Of a stretch of DNA of 9,211 nt, positions 1 to 6,094 are shown one piece after another (the stretch's first letter is position 1; the number at the start of each line of letters is the position of its first letter). Position numbers and translations under genes: made by a program. The notes under the pieces were generated by a model, which saw only the letters and a list, made by a program, of their open reading frames with translations, was not told the origin of the DNA and did no database searches. Source of the DNA: Gemmatimonadota bacterium (GTDB lineage Bacteria > Gemmatimonadota > Gemmatimonadetes > Gemmatimonadales > GWC2-71-9); contig JAGGAG010000107.1 in assembly GCA_017889745.1 (NCBI GenBank), positions 1 to 9,211 on the forward strand. Direction: 5' to 3'.

Positions 1-142
1 CCGCCGTCTGCGCGCCGGCGAGCAGCGCGCGCCAGGGCGCTTGGGTGGCGGGGCCCATCGCATCGGCATGCGTGCCCGCCGGGAGCATGGATCGCACTTC
101 GCTGAGCGTGAGGGTACTGACGAGCACCAGCTGGTAGCACAT
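1..142 (-). CDS. Partial hypothetical protein, N-terminal 47 codons only
   Basis: On the minus strand an ATG at 142-140 opens a frame with no stop to the left edge, so the gene continues outside the window. The visible start reads MCYQLVLVSTLTLSEVRSML and goes on with an Ala/Pro/Gly-rich stretch. It begins 9 nt after the stop of the upstream membrane-protein gene on the same strand, which suits the last visible member of the greA operon. I see no clear Shine-Dalgarno, so translation may be coupled to the preceding gene. I do not recognise the family. The short length and missing C-terminus leave open that the start lies elsewhere or that the frame is not coding. Confidence 0.42.
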   Translation of the reverse strand, partial: MCYQLVLVSTLTLSEVRSMLPAGTHADAMGPATQAPWRALLAGAQTA

Positions 143-151
143 GCGTCGCGC

Positions 152-541
152 TCAGCTTCGGTGAGGGGGTTCCTGGCGCTCGCGGCGCCCCTTGAGGATG
201 AGCGTCGCCGCTTCGGCCGCCGGGCCGCCGCGCCGGACGATCGAGGCGAGCGCCTCGTCATCCTTGCTGCCGAGCTCGGAGGCGAGGAGGACGATCATGC
301 TGCGCCGGGAGGAGATTTCCTGGTCGGTGAGGGCGCGGGTATGGGCGCGCAACCCGAAAAAGAACGCGACGACGGTGGCGGCCACACCCAGGCTCAATCC
401 AAGGAGCCCGGCCAGGCGCGGCACGGTGCCGCGCACTCCCGCGATGCCGATGGCATAGGCGATGACGGCGAGCCCCGCCAGGACCCACATCGCACTGCGG
501 TACTCCCTGGCGGCATCACTCAACGCATGGCGTTGTCGCAC
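152..541 (-). CDS. Small two-helix membrane protein, hypothetical
   Basis: This 129-residue protein has no recognised family. I chose a GTG start at 541-539 because GGGAGG (plus 552-557) lies 10 nt upstream; an internal Met at residue 18 is the alternative but would put the start at the edge of the first helix. A charged N-terminus (residues 1-17) precedes two hydrophobic segments, about 19-37 and 43-65. A cytoplasmic tail of about 60 residues follows, with SSRRSMIVLLASELGSKDDE and then an Ala-rich, Arg-rich end. The helical hairpin plus soluble tail suggests a small inner-membrane protein with its tail in the cytoplasm. It starts 19 nt after the GroES-like gene, so it is likely co-transcribed with greA and that gene. 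Its function cannot be read from the sequence. Confidence 0.68.
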   Translation of the reverse strand: MRQRHALSDAAREYRSAMWVLAGLAVIAYAIGIAGVRGTVPRLAGLLGLSLGVAATVVAFFFGLRAHTRALTDQEISSRRSMIVLLASELGSKDDEALASIVRRGGPAAEAATLILKGRRERQEPPHRS

Positions 542-560
542 CGATGAGATGCCTCCCGGT

Positions 561-926
561 TCAGATCGGGAGATCCTCGCGGACGATGACCAGGAGGGCC
601 GCCTGCGGCACCACCAGGTACTTCCGCTCCTCGAAGGTGATCTCCACGGCAGCCTTGCGGAAGAAGATGGCATGATCGCCGACGCGGGCCTGCATGGTGG
701 AGCGCCGGCGCTCGCCGCGGTTCTTCCATGGCTCGTCGTCGAGCGTGCTCAAGTCGGCCACCGGGTCGCCAGGACCGGTGGCAACGATGAGACCACTCTG
801 CACCTGCTGCGTCTCGATCGCCGTGGCGGGAAGGTACAGCCCGACCCGCGTGCGGTCGTCGCCCTCCTCGGGGGTGATGAGCACCCGGTCGCCGACGAGG
901 ATGAGCTGCTTCTTCGGAAAATCCAT
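561..926 (-). CDS. GroES-family co-chaperonin-like protein (Cpn10 fold), long variant
   Basis: The 121-residue product matches the Cpn10 pattern: the opening GDRVLITPEEGDDRTRVG (residues 12-29), a mobile-loop-like GLYLP (29-33), SGLIVATGPG (44-53), VGDHAIF (82-88), a short ITFEERKYLVV strand pair, and the closing LLVIV. Typical GroES is about 95-100 residues. The extra length is mainly an insert between GPG (51-53) and VGD, roughly residues 54-80, acidic then Arg-rich (RGERRR, 70-75). The hydrophobic tripeptide that docks on GroEL in classical GroES (Ile-Val-Leu) appears here as Leu-Tyr-Leu. Its ATG is 1 nt past the greA stop, so the two are almost certainly co-translated. No groEL is present. 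It may be a divergent co-chaperonin paralogue or a repurposed Cpn10 fold; the family call is firm and the role is not. Confidence 0.85.
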   Translation of the reverse strand: MDFPKKQLILVGDRVLITPEEGDDRTRVGLYLPATAIETQQVQSGLIVATGPGDPVADLSTLDDEPWKNRGERRRSTMQARVGDHAIFFRKAAVEITFEERKYLVVPQAALLVIVREDLPI

Positions 927-927
927 G

Positions 928-1407
928 TCAGGCACTCGCGCCCGCGTCGTGCACCGTGATGAGTTCCAGGACCACCAGGCGGCGCGTGATCGTCGGCAGG
1001 CGAAGCTGCACCTCGTCGCCCACCCTGCGGTCGGCCAGGGCGCGCCCGAGAGGCGAGCCGAGCGAGATGTGCCCCGCATCGATATCCATCAACTCGGCGA
1101 GCACCACCATGAACTCCTCCACCTCGTCGGTGCCGAGGTCGCGCACCTTGACCCTGGAACCGAGGCCGACGCGATCGGCGGGCGCCTCATGGTTGGCGAG
1201 CTGGGTGACCTGCTGCATGCGCTGATGCAGCTGGCCGAGCCGCGCCTGCACGAACTGCTGACGCTCAAGCGCGGCCTTGTACTCCGAGTTCTCCCGGAGG
1301 TCACCCATCTCCACCGCGGTCGCGATCGCCTGCGGCAGGGTCACGTTCAGTTCATAGCTGAGCTGCTCGATTTCCCGGCTCAGCTTCTCCTTCATTTCTC
1401 GTAGCAT
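928..1407 (-). CDS. greA: Transcription elongation factor GreA
   Basis: GreA enters the RNA polymerase secondary channel and stimulates cleavage of the 3' end of backtracked RNA. This 159-residue protein has the usual family length. The N-terminal coiled coil covers about residues 1-75, with the tip motif MGDLRENSEY at 34-43, whose Asp36 and Glu39 are the acidic residues that coordinate the catalytic Mg in the family. The C-terminal FKBP-like domain (about 80-155) holds SPLGRALADRRVGDEV (118-133). The start is either the ATG at 1407 or the ATG at 1395 (155 residues); neither has a strong Shine-Dalgarno. I chose 1407 because a GGTGGATGG stretch lies upstream. It is the first gene of a minus-strand set, and its leader contains a strong hairpin (1445-1467). 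Confidence 0.93.
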   Translation of the reverse strand: MLREMKEKLSREIEQLSYELNVTLPQAIATAVEMGDLRENSEYKAALERQQFVQARLGQLHQRMQQVTQLANHEAPADRVGLGSRVKVRDLGTDEVEEFMVVLAELMDIDAGHISLGSPLGRALADRRVGDEVQLRLPTITRRLVVLELITVHDAGASA

Positions 1408-1444
1408 CGGCTGGTCCGGCCATCCACCGTGATGAGAATCAATC

Positions 1445-1467
1445 GGGGCGGGCAACCTGCCCGCCCC
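1445..1467. repeat. Perfect 10-bp GC hairpin in the greA leader region
   Basis: GGGGCGGGCA (1445-1454) and TGCCCGCCCC (1458-1467) are exact inverted repeats around a 3-nt loop. On the greA strand the hairpin ends 38 nt before the ATG at 1407 and is followed by GATTGATTCTCATC, with no U-run. It lies between divergent genes, so a simple gene-end terminator is not expected. It could be a leader structure or an attenuator. Confidence 0.7.
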
Positions 1468-1481
1468 ATCATTAACTGTAC

Positions 1482-1510
1482 GGTCCGGGGCGCATACCCC
1501 GCCCCGGACC
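1482..1510. repeat. Perfect 11-bp GC hairpin between divergent genes
   Basis: GGTCCGGGGCG (1482-1492) and CGCCCCGGACC (1500-1510) are exact inverted repeats around a 7-nt loop (CATACCC). It is 14 bp from the first hairpin and sits upstream of both greA and the dipeptidase gene. No T-tract follows on either strand, so its function is unclear: operator, insulator or RNA structure. Confidence 0.7.
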
Positions 1511-1588
1511 CTGTCGGTTAGCTAGAATGTCACTCGAAAGATACACCAATGGCGGGGGACCGCGAGAGGATGAACAACCAGGCGGACC

Positions 1589-1605
1589 AGGAGGTGGACC
1601 TGTTG
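1589..1605 (+). promoter_or_regulatory. Strong Shine-Dalgarno setting a TTG start for the dipeptidase
   Basis: AGGAGGTGG at 1589-1597 is followed 5 nt later by an in-frame TTG at 1603-1605. The two in-frame ATGs upstream (1549 and 1570) have only weak or badly spaced purine runs. The TTG start also leaves a well-formed lipoprotein signal peptide. I infer the start from this and have not measured it. Confidence 0.6.
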
Positions 1606-2310
1606 CACAAGAGACTGTATGGCAAGCGGTTACGCGATTCTATCGGCCATCTGTCCAAGCTGGGTTGGGTCCTTCTGGCGGCGGGGTGCGCCCACGGCCA
1701 GGCACAGAGCCAGGTCAATGCGCCGCCGACGCCTATCGCCACGGCAGGCGCCGCCGAGTCGCTCCTGGTCGACGTGCGTTCGGTGGATTCGAGTATCGCG
1801 GTGAACCTGCGGTACCTCGGTTCCGACAACTTCACCGGCGCACCGCTGCCGGGCTACGAGGCGAACCGGGCGTACCTGCGTCGCGAGGCGGCGGCCGCGC
1901 TCGGCCGGGTGCAGCAGCAGCTGCGGGCCGAAGGGCTTGGCCTGCTCATCTGGGACGGCTATCGGCCCGTCAGTGGTACCGAGGGGATGGTTGCGTGGGC
2001 GGAGCGGACCGGCAACATGAAGCTCTTCAGGCAGGGCTACATCGCGCGGCGGAGCCGGCACAACATGGGCGTCGCGGTGGACCTGACGCTCGTCAGCCTC
2101 GACTCGGGCAAGCCGCTCGACATGGGTACGCCCTTCGACACGTTCTCGAAGGCAGCGCACACCGCCAACGCCACGAGCGCCGCGGCGCGCAACCGGCAGC
2201 GCCTCGTGGCAGCGATGGAGGCGCAGGGGTTCAGCAACTACGACCAGGAGTGGTGGCACTTCTCGATCGTGGTGCCGGACCCCGTGCCGTTCAACGTACC
2301 GGTGAGATGA
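1603..2310 (+). CDS. ddpX: D-alanyl-D-alanine dipeptidase, VanX/DdpX type (peptidase M15D), predicted lipoprotein
   Basis: This is a zinc metallopeptidase that hydrolyses the D-Ala-D-Ala dipeptide, at the cell envelope if the signal is real. From the TTG start it has 235 residues. The N-terminus has a basic n-region (HKRLYGKRLR), a short hydrophobic stretch and the lipobox LAAGC with Cys29. The catalytic domain shows DGYRP (118-122, with the VanX-type Arg121), SRHNMGVAVD (151-160, zinc ligands His153 and Asp160), MGTPFD (174-179) and EWWH (216-219, catalytic Glu216 and ligand His219). All expected active-site residues are present. Upstream ATGs at 1549 (253 residues) and 1570 would bury the signal sequence behind a hydrophilic leader. 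There are no vanHA-like ligase genes nearby, so peptidoglycan or D-Ala-D-Ala recycling is more likely than glycopeptide resistance. It converges with the DinB-like gene over a palindromic element. Confidence 0.88.
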   Translation: MHKRLYGKRLRDSIGHLSKLGWVLLAAGCAHGQAQSQVNAPPTPIATAGAAESLLVDVRSVDSSIAVNLRYLGSDNFTGAPLPGYEANRAYLRREAAAALGRVQQQLRAEGLGLLIWDGYRPVSGTEGMVAWAERTGNMKLFRQGYIARRSRHNMGVAVDLTLVSLDSGKPLDMGTPFDTFSKAAHTANATSAAARNRQRLVAAMEAQGFSNYDQEWWHFSIVVPDPVPFNVPVR

Positions 2311-2393
2311 AGCGTGAACGGTGAACCGTAAACGGTGAACCGGGGCTTCCTCCGCGATTCCCTGTTCACCGTTTAACGTTCACTGTTTACGCT
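2311..2393. terminator. Heptad-repeat palindrome between convergent genes, likely bidirectional terminator
   Basis: Two 30-bp arms (2311-2340 and 2364-2393) are inverted copies matching at 26 of 30 positions around a 23-nt loop. Each arm is itself a four-unit 7-bp tandem array. On the left the units are CGTGAAC, GGTGAAC, CGTAAAC, GGTGAAC; on the right, read on the minus strand, they are CGTAAAC, AGTGAAC, GTTAAAC, GGTGAAC. In plus-strand RNA two of the four differences become G-U pairs, so the stem is stronger in that direction. The left arm begins directly after the dipeptidase TGA, and the right arm contains the DinB-like gene's TGA at 2382-2380. There is no long T-tract. The structure is plain; the terminator role is inferred from position. 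Confidence 0.65.
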
Positions 2394-2865
2394 GTTTCCA
2401 TTCCTGAAGGTTCCTCAAGATCTGCCGTTCATGCTGGTGCAGGTGCTCGGCGTAGATCTTGAGCCACTCCTCCACCCCGTAGGCGCCGGACTCGGTGTGC
2501 GTGCCGCGGCGGGCCCACTGGGCCGGTGTGAGGCGGCGGAGCAGGGGGACCGTGTTGGCGCGGACGGCTCGTACGGCAGCAAGCGCGGGTATGAGGGGAT
2601 GGGCGTCGTAGTCCATGGCGTCCACCCACCGGTCCTGGTCGTAGCCGATGATGGTGGGGAACTCCTCGCCCAGCAGGTAACGCACCCGCATGGCGGAGTT
2701 GGTCTCGCTGTCGGCGCAGTGCACGACAACCTGGTGCACGGACCATTTGCCCGGAGCGGGGCGCCATTTGAGTGCCTCGCCCGGCACGAGATTGAGGGCC
2801 GCTTCGAGGCGATCGGGTCCCTCGGCGTATCGCGCGATCAGCCGCTCCTGCTCGACATTGGGCAT
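2380..2865 (-). CDS. DinB/YfiT-superfamily protein
   Basis: The 161-residue product has the four-helix-bundle DinB-fold pattern and length. It shows PGKWSVHQVVVHCADSE (38-54), with metal-ligand candidate His49, and EHLHQHERQI near the C-terminus, with His141 and His145 completing the three-His site. A central helical block includes PALAAVRAVRANTVPLLRRL. Members of this superfamily bind a divalent metal and several are thiol transferases or hydrolases; the substrate here is unknown. The ATG at 2865 is preceded by AGGAGA (minus strand, plus 2873-2878) with 7-nt spacing, which settles the start over in-frame codons further upstream. It is divergent from the oxidase operon. Its last codons (QRKQ and stop) lie inside the palindrome right arm. 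The name does not imply a SOS role. Confidence 0.85.
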   Translation of the reverse strand: MPNVEQERLIARYAEGPDRLEAALNLVPGEALKWRPAPGKWSVHQVVVHCADSETNSAMRVRYLLGEEFPTIIGYDQDRWVDAMDYDAHPLIPALAAVRAVRANTVPLLRRLTPAQWARRGTHTESGAYGVEEWLKIYAEHLHQHERQILRNLQEWKQRKQ

Positions 2866-2933
2866 GGCACGCTCTCCTGATCGGTGGCATGATTGGCCGG
2901 GTTTGCCGCCCGACTGGTCAACTCGTTGCCCGG

Positions 2934-2945
2934 CCGAACGTTCGG
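2934..2945. promoter_or_regulatory. 12-bp perfect palindrome CCGAACGTTCGG in the divergent region
   Basis: A perfect 12-bp palindrome lies 69 nt upstream of the DinB-like start and 49 nt upstream of the oxidase -35 box. Just beside it on the DinB side is TTGACC (minus strand, plus 2916-2921), a possible -35 without a convincing -10. It may be an operator, but a palindrome of this size can occur by chance. Confidence 0.25.
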
Positions 2946-2993
2946 TTCGCCAGAAGTCTGCCAGACGCAGTCCGGCGACCCGGAGATTCATGA

Positions 2994-3022
2994 TTGACGA
3001 GGCGGGTGTCGGTCGCTAACAT
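2994..3022 (+). promoter_or_regulatory. Sigma70-like promoter of the oxidase operon
   Basis: TTGACG (2994-2999) and TAACAT (3017-3022) are separated by exactly 17 bp. Each box is one or two bases from consensus. Transcription would begin near 3029, giving a leader of about 50 nt before the start at 3081. It is the best match in the divergent gap between the DinB-like gene and the oxidase operon. Confidence 0.6.
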
Positions 3023-3080
3023 CTAGCCTCTTGTCGCTCCAGCTTGCGGCATGCTCCTCCCCGCACAGGGAAGACTCAGG

Positions 3081-4199
3081 ATGGACCACCGACTCAAACG
3101 CTGGCACTCAGTGGCCGGGGCGTTGCTCCTGCTGACGCTCCTCATCGTCGTTGTTGGCAGCGCACAAGCCGATCCCTATCCCCAGAGTACGCTACACCCG
3201 AAGGGCGACTTTGCCCTGATGGTGGACAAGCTGTTCCGTACTACCCTCTTCTGGGCGACGCTGGTCTTCGTCCTGGTAGAGGGGGCGCTGGTCTTCGTCA
3301 TCATCAAGTTCCGGGGCAAGCCGGACGATCCCGAGCCGAAGCAGGTGCACGGCAACACGATGGTCGAGGTCATCTGGACCGCCATCCCGGCGCTGGTCCT
3401 GGCCATGATCGCCGTGCCCACCGTCAGGACGATCTTCCGTACGTACGAGACGCCGAAGGGTGCCGACGTGCTGCAGGTCGAGGTCGTGGGGCACCAGTGG
3501 TGGTGGGAGTTCCGCTATCCCCAGCTCGGCCTGACCACGGCAAACGAGCTGCACGTTCCGGTGGGGCGCACCGTGGCCCTCAAGATGGTGACGCAGGACG
3601 TCCTGCACAGCTTCTGGATCCCGCAGCTGGCCGCGAAGCGCGACGTGTTTCCCAATCGCAGCACCACGCTGTGGTTCAAGGCCGAGGAACCCGGCGACTA
3701 TCCGGGGCAGTGCGCGGAATTCTGTGGTCTCCAGCATGGGCGCATGGCCTTCCAGGTGATCGCCCAGGCACCAGGCGACTTCGACGGCTATGTGGGCCGG
3801 ATGCAGGCCACCGGCGGGCCGGCGGCCGCACCCGCGACCCCGCCGGTCGACAGTGCCGCCGCCAAGCCGGCCGCGGCGGCGAACGCGCTGAACACGGCGA
3901 CGCTCGCGGCGACGGTGCAGGCCGGCGCCGATACGGTTGCCGGCTCGCAGCTGTTCATGATGAAGGGCTGCGTCGGGTGCCACTCGCTCAACGCCACCAA
4001 GCCCATGGGGATCGGGCCGAACCTCGCGGGAATCGGCCACCGGCTCTACATCGCGGCCGGCTGGCTGGAGAACACCGACGCCAACCTGGCGAAGTGGATC
4101 CAGCACCCGCAGACGGTAAAGCATGGCGTCCTGATGCCCGACCTGGGCATCACGGAAGCCGAGGCGCAATCGCTGGTCGCATATCTCCGGCAGCACTAG
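3081..4199 (+). CDS. coxB: Cytochrome c oxidase subunit II fused to cytochrome c (caa3 type)
   Basis: Subunit II takes electrons and passes them through the CuA centre to heme a in subunit I. The 372-residue precursor starts at the ATG at 3081, chosen because AGGGAAG (3067-3073) lies 7 nt upstream; the ATG at 3051 has none. A signal peptide covers 1-30 (cleavage likely after AQA), with two membrane helices at about 56-76 and 97-115. The cupredoxin domain has HQWWWEFRYP (138-147) and the CuA ligands His176, Cys211, Glu213, Cys215, His219 and Met222 (CAEFCGLQHGRM). An Ala/Pro-rich linker (about 245-280) leads to a cytochrome c domain with CVGCH (297-301) and Met352 as the likely sixth heme ligand. 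The fusion marks a caa3-type enzyme. It is first in the operon, also known as ctaC, and subunit I starts 29 nt later. Confidence 0.95.
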   Translation: MDHRLKRWHSVAGALLLLTLLIVVVGSAQADPYPQSTLHPKGDFALMVDKLFRTTLFWATLVFVLVEGALVFVIIKFRGKPDDPEPKQVHGNTMVEVIWTAIPALVLAMIAVPTVRTIFRTYETPKGADVLQVEVVGHQWWWEFRYPQLGLTTANELHVPVGRTVALKMVTQDVLHSFWIPQLAAKRDVFPNRSTTLWFKAEEPGDYPGQCAEFCGLQHGRMAFQVIAQAPGDFDGYVGRMQATGGPAAAPATPPVDSAAAKPAAAANALNTATLAATVQAGADTVAGSQLFMMKGCVGCHSLNATKPMGIGPNLAGIGHRLYIAAGWLENTDANLAKWIQHPQTVKHGVLMPDLGITEAEAQSLVAYLRQH

Positions 4200-4228
4200 C
4201 CGCCAGAAACCACGAAAAGGCACCATCA

Positions 4229-6070
4229 ATGGCGACCTCAGTTCTTGATCACGCTGGCGCGGCCGGGATCCACCCGGAAAAGACGGGCCTCTGGGCGTGG
4301 ATCACGACGGTGGACCACAAGAAGATCGGCATCCTCTACGGGGCGTCGGCGTTCATCTTCTTCCTGATCGGCGGGCTCGAGGCGCTGGTGATCCGGCTGC
4401 AGCTCATGAAGCCGGACAACAACCTCGTTTCACCCGAGTTCTACAACCAGCTGTTCACCATGCACGGCACGACGATGATCTTCCTCGCCGTCATGCCGCT
4501 GTCGGCGATGTTCTTCAACTTCTTCATCCCGCTGCTGATCGGCGCGCGCGACGTCGCGTTCCCGCGGCTCAACGCGTTCAGCTACTGGGTGTTCCTGTTC
4601 GGCGGGCTGTTCCTCAATGCGAGCTTCCTGTTCAATGCGGCGCCCAACGGCGGCTGGTTCGGCTACGCCAACCTGTCGAGCAAGCAGTTCTCGCCGGGGC
4701 TGAACATGGATTTCTGGGCCATCGGCCTGCAGATCCTGGGCATCGCGTCGCTGGCCGCGGGCGTCAACTTCTTCGTGACGGTCCTCAACATGCGGGCGCC
4801 GGGCATGAAGCTGATCCGGATGCCGATGTTCGTGTGGATGAGCTTCATCACCCAGCTTCTGGTGCTGCTGTCGTTCCCGGTGATTACGGTCGCCCTGATC
4901 CTGCTGATGTTCGACCGGCTCTTCGGCACCCATTTCTTCGTGCCGCTGGGCGGTGGTGACACGATGCTGTGGCAGCACCTGTTCTGGGTGTTCGGCCACC
5001 CCGAGGTGTACATCCTGATCCTGCCGGCCTTCGGCATCATCTCCGAGATCCTGCCGGTGTTCTCGCGCAAGCCGCTGTTCGGGTACACCGCGATGGTGTT
5101 CTCGGGCTGCTTCATCGCCTTCCTCGGCTTTGGGGTGTGGAGCCACCACATGTTCTCGACCGGCATGGGGCCGATCGCCGACTCGGTGTTCTCGCTCGCC
5201 ACCATGCTCATCGCCATCCCGACGGGCGTGAAGATCTTCAACTGGCTCGGCACGACGTGGGGCGGCTCGATCCAGATGAAGACGCCGATGTACTTCGCGC
5301 TGGGCTTCATCGCCATGTTCATCATGGGCGGGCTCTCGGGTGTCATGCACTCGACGGCCCCGGCCGACCTGCAGCAGACCGACACCTACTTCGTGGTGGC
5401 GCACTTCCACTATGTGCTCTTCGGCGGCAGCATCTTCTCGCTGACGGGCGGCGCGTACTACTGGTGGCCCAAGATGTTCGGCCACATGCTCGACGAGGGC
5501 CTGGGCAAGCTGCACTTCTGGCTCATGCTGATCGGCTTCAACCTCACGTTCTTCCCGATGCACATCGTCGGGCTCGAGGGGATGCCGCGCCGCGTGTACA
5601 CCTACCCGGCGGGCCTGGGTTTCGAGTCGCTCAACCGCATCGAGACGTACGGCGCGCTGATTCTCGGCTTCTCGTTCCTGGTGTTCATCTTCAACGTGAT
5701 CAAGTCGACGCGCTCCAAGGTTCATGCGCCGGCCGATCCGTGGAACGGCGCCACGCTCGAGTGGTCGATCCCGTCGCCGCCGCAGGAGTTCAACTTCCCG
5801 TCCATCCCCACGGTGCACGGACGCGATGCGTTCTGGGAGGAGAAGCGGGCCCACGGCGGGAAGCTGCCGGAGCCGGCCCGGGTGAGCGGCGCGGGCATTC
5901 ACCTGCCCAACCCGTCGTACTGGCCGTTCCTCGCGGCGCTGGGCGTGCTGCTGCTGTTCATCGCGCTCATGAACCACGCGAGCAAGCTGGGACCGGTGTA
6001 CATCTTTGCCGCGGTGTCGGTGCTCTTCTTCAGCATTTTCAACTGGGTCTTCGAACCGGCCGAAGGCTGA
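4229..6070 (+). CDS. coxA: Cytochrome c oxidase subunit I (heme-copper oxidase, A1-type features)
   Basis: This 613-residue catalytic subunit reduces O2 to water and pumps protons. All cofactor ligands are visible: His79 and His394 for heme a, His392 for heme a3, and His257, His306 and His307 for CuB. Tyr261 in GHPEVY is the one cross-linked to a CuB His in the family. Proton-path residues are present too: Asp108 and Asn115 in RDVAFPRLN for the D channel, Glu259 at its end, and Lys335 in TGVKIFNWL for the K channel, which places it with A1-type oxidases. Beyond the 12 core helices, two further C-terminal helices (about 565-583 and 589-607) are as in long Bacillus/Thermus-like subunits. The ATG at 4229 follows GAAAAGG by 8 nt. 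The frame is open upstream to 3044, but that part overlaps coxB. Also called ctaD. Confidence 0.97.
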   Translation: MATSVLDHAGAAGIHPEKTGLWAWITTVDHKKIGILYGASAFIFFLIGGLEALVIRLQLMKPDNNLVSPEFYNQLFTMHGTTMIFLAVMPLSAMFFNFFIPLLIGARDVAFPRLNAFSYWVFLFGGLFLNASFLFNAAPNGGWFGYANLSSKQFSPGLNMDFWAIGLQILGIASLAAGVNFFVTVLNMRAPGMKLIRMPMFVWMSFITQLLVLLSFPVITVALILLMFDRLFGTHFFVPLGGGDTMLWQHLFWVFGHPEVYILILPAFGIISEILPVFSRKPLFGYTAMVFSGCFIAFLGFGVWSHHMFSTGMGPIADSVFSLATMLIAIPTGVKIFNWLGTTWGGSIQMKTPMYFALGFIAMFIMGGLSGVMHSTAPADLQQTDTYFVVAHFHYVLFGGSIFSLTGGAYYWWPKMFGHMLDEGLGKLHFWLMLIGFNLTFFPMHIVGLEGMPRRVYTYPAGLGFESLNRIETYGALILGFSFLVFIFNVIKSTRSKVHAPADPWNGATLEWSIPSPPQEFNFPSIPTVHGRDAFWEEKRAHGGKLPEPARVSGAGIHLPNPSYWPFLAALGVLLLFIALMNHASKLGPVYIFAAVSVLFFSIFNWVFEPAEG

Positions 6071-6094
6071 GCCGGCCCAAACCCGAGGCGACTC

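Noticed and set aside
152..673. A longer 173-codon start for the two-helix membrane protein
   Set aside because: The first 44 codons overlap the end of the GroES-like gene and are Ser/Arg-rich shadow sequence. The GTG at 541 has a proper Shine-Dalgarno.
561..926. The groES gene of a normal groESL operon
   Set aside because: No groEL follows. The next gene encodes a small membrane protein, and the protein is longer and divergent at the GroEL-docking loop.
1603..2310. Part of a vancomycin-resistance operon
   Set aside because: No VanH, VanA-type ligase or two-component genes flank it, and the protein has a predicted lipoprotein signal.
2313..2391. A CRISPR array or microsatellite from the repeated heptads
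   Set aside because: The units are 7 bp with no spacers, and they are arranged as an inverted pair around a loop, which fits a hairpin element.
2934..2950. A LexA-type SOS box next to the DinB-like gene
   Set aside because: The Gram-positive-type box needs GAAC-N4-GTTC. Here the spacing is zero or five, and the gene belongs to the DinB fold family by structure, which does not imply SOS control.
3044..6070. A single 1008-codon frame suggesting a fusion ahead of subunit I
   Set aside because: The first 395 codons overlap coxB in another frame and read as Arg/Gly-rich low-quality sequence. The true coxA begins at 4229 with its own ribosome binding site.
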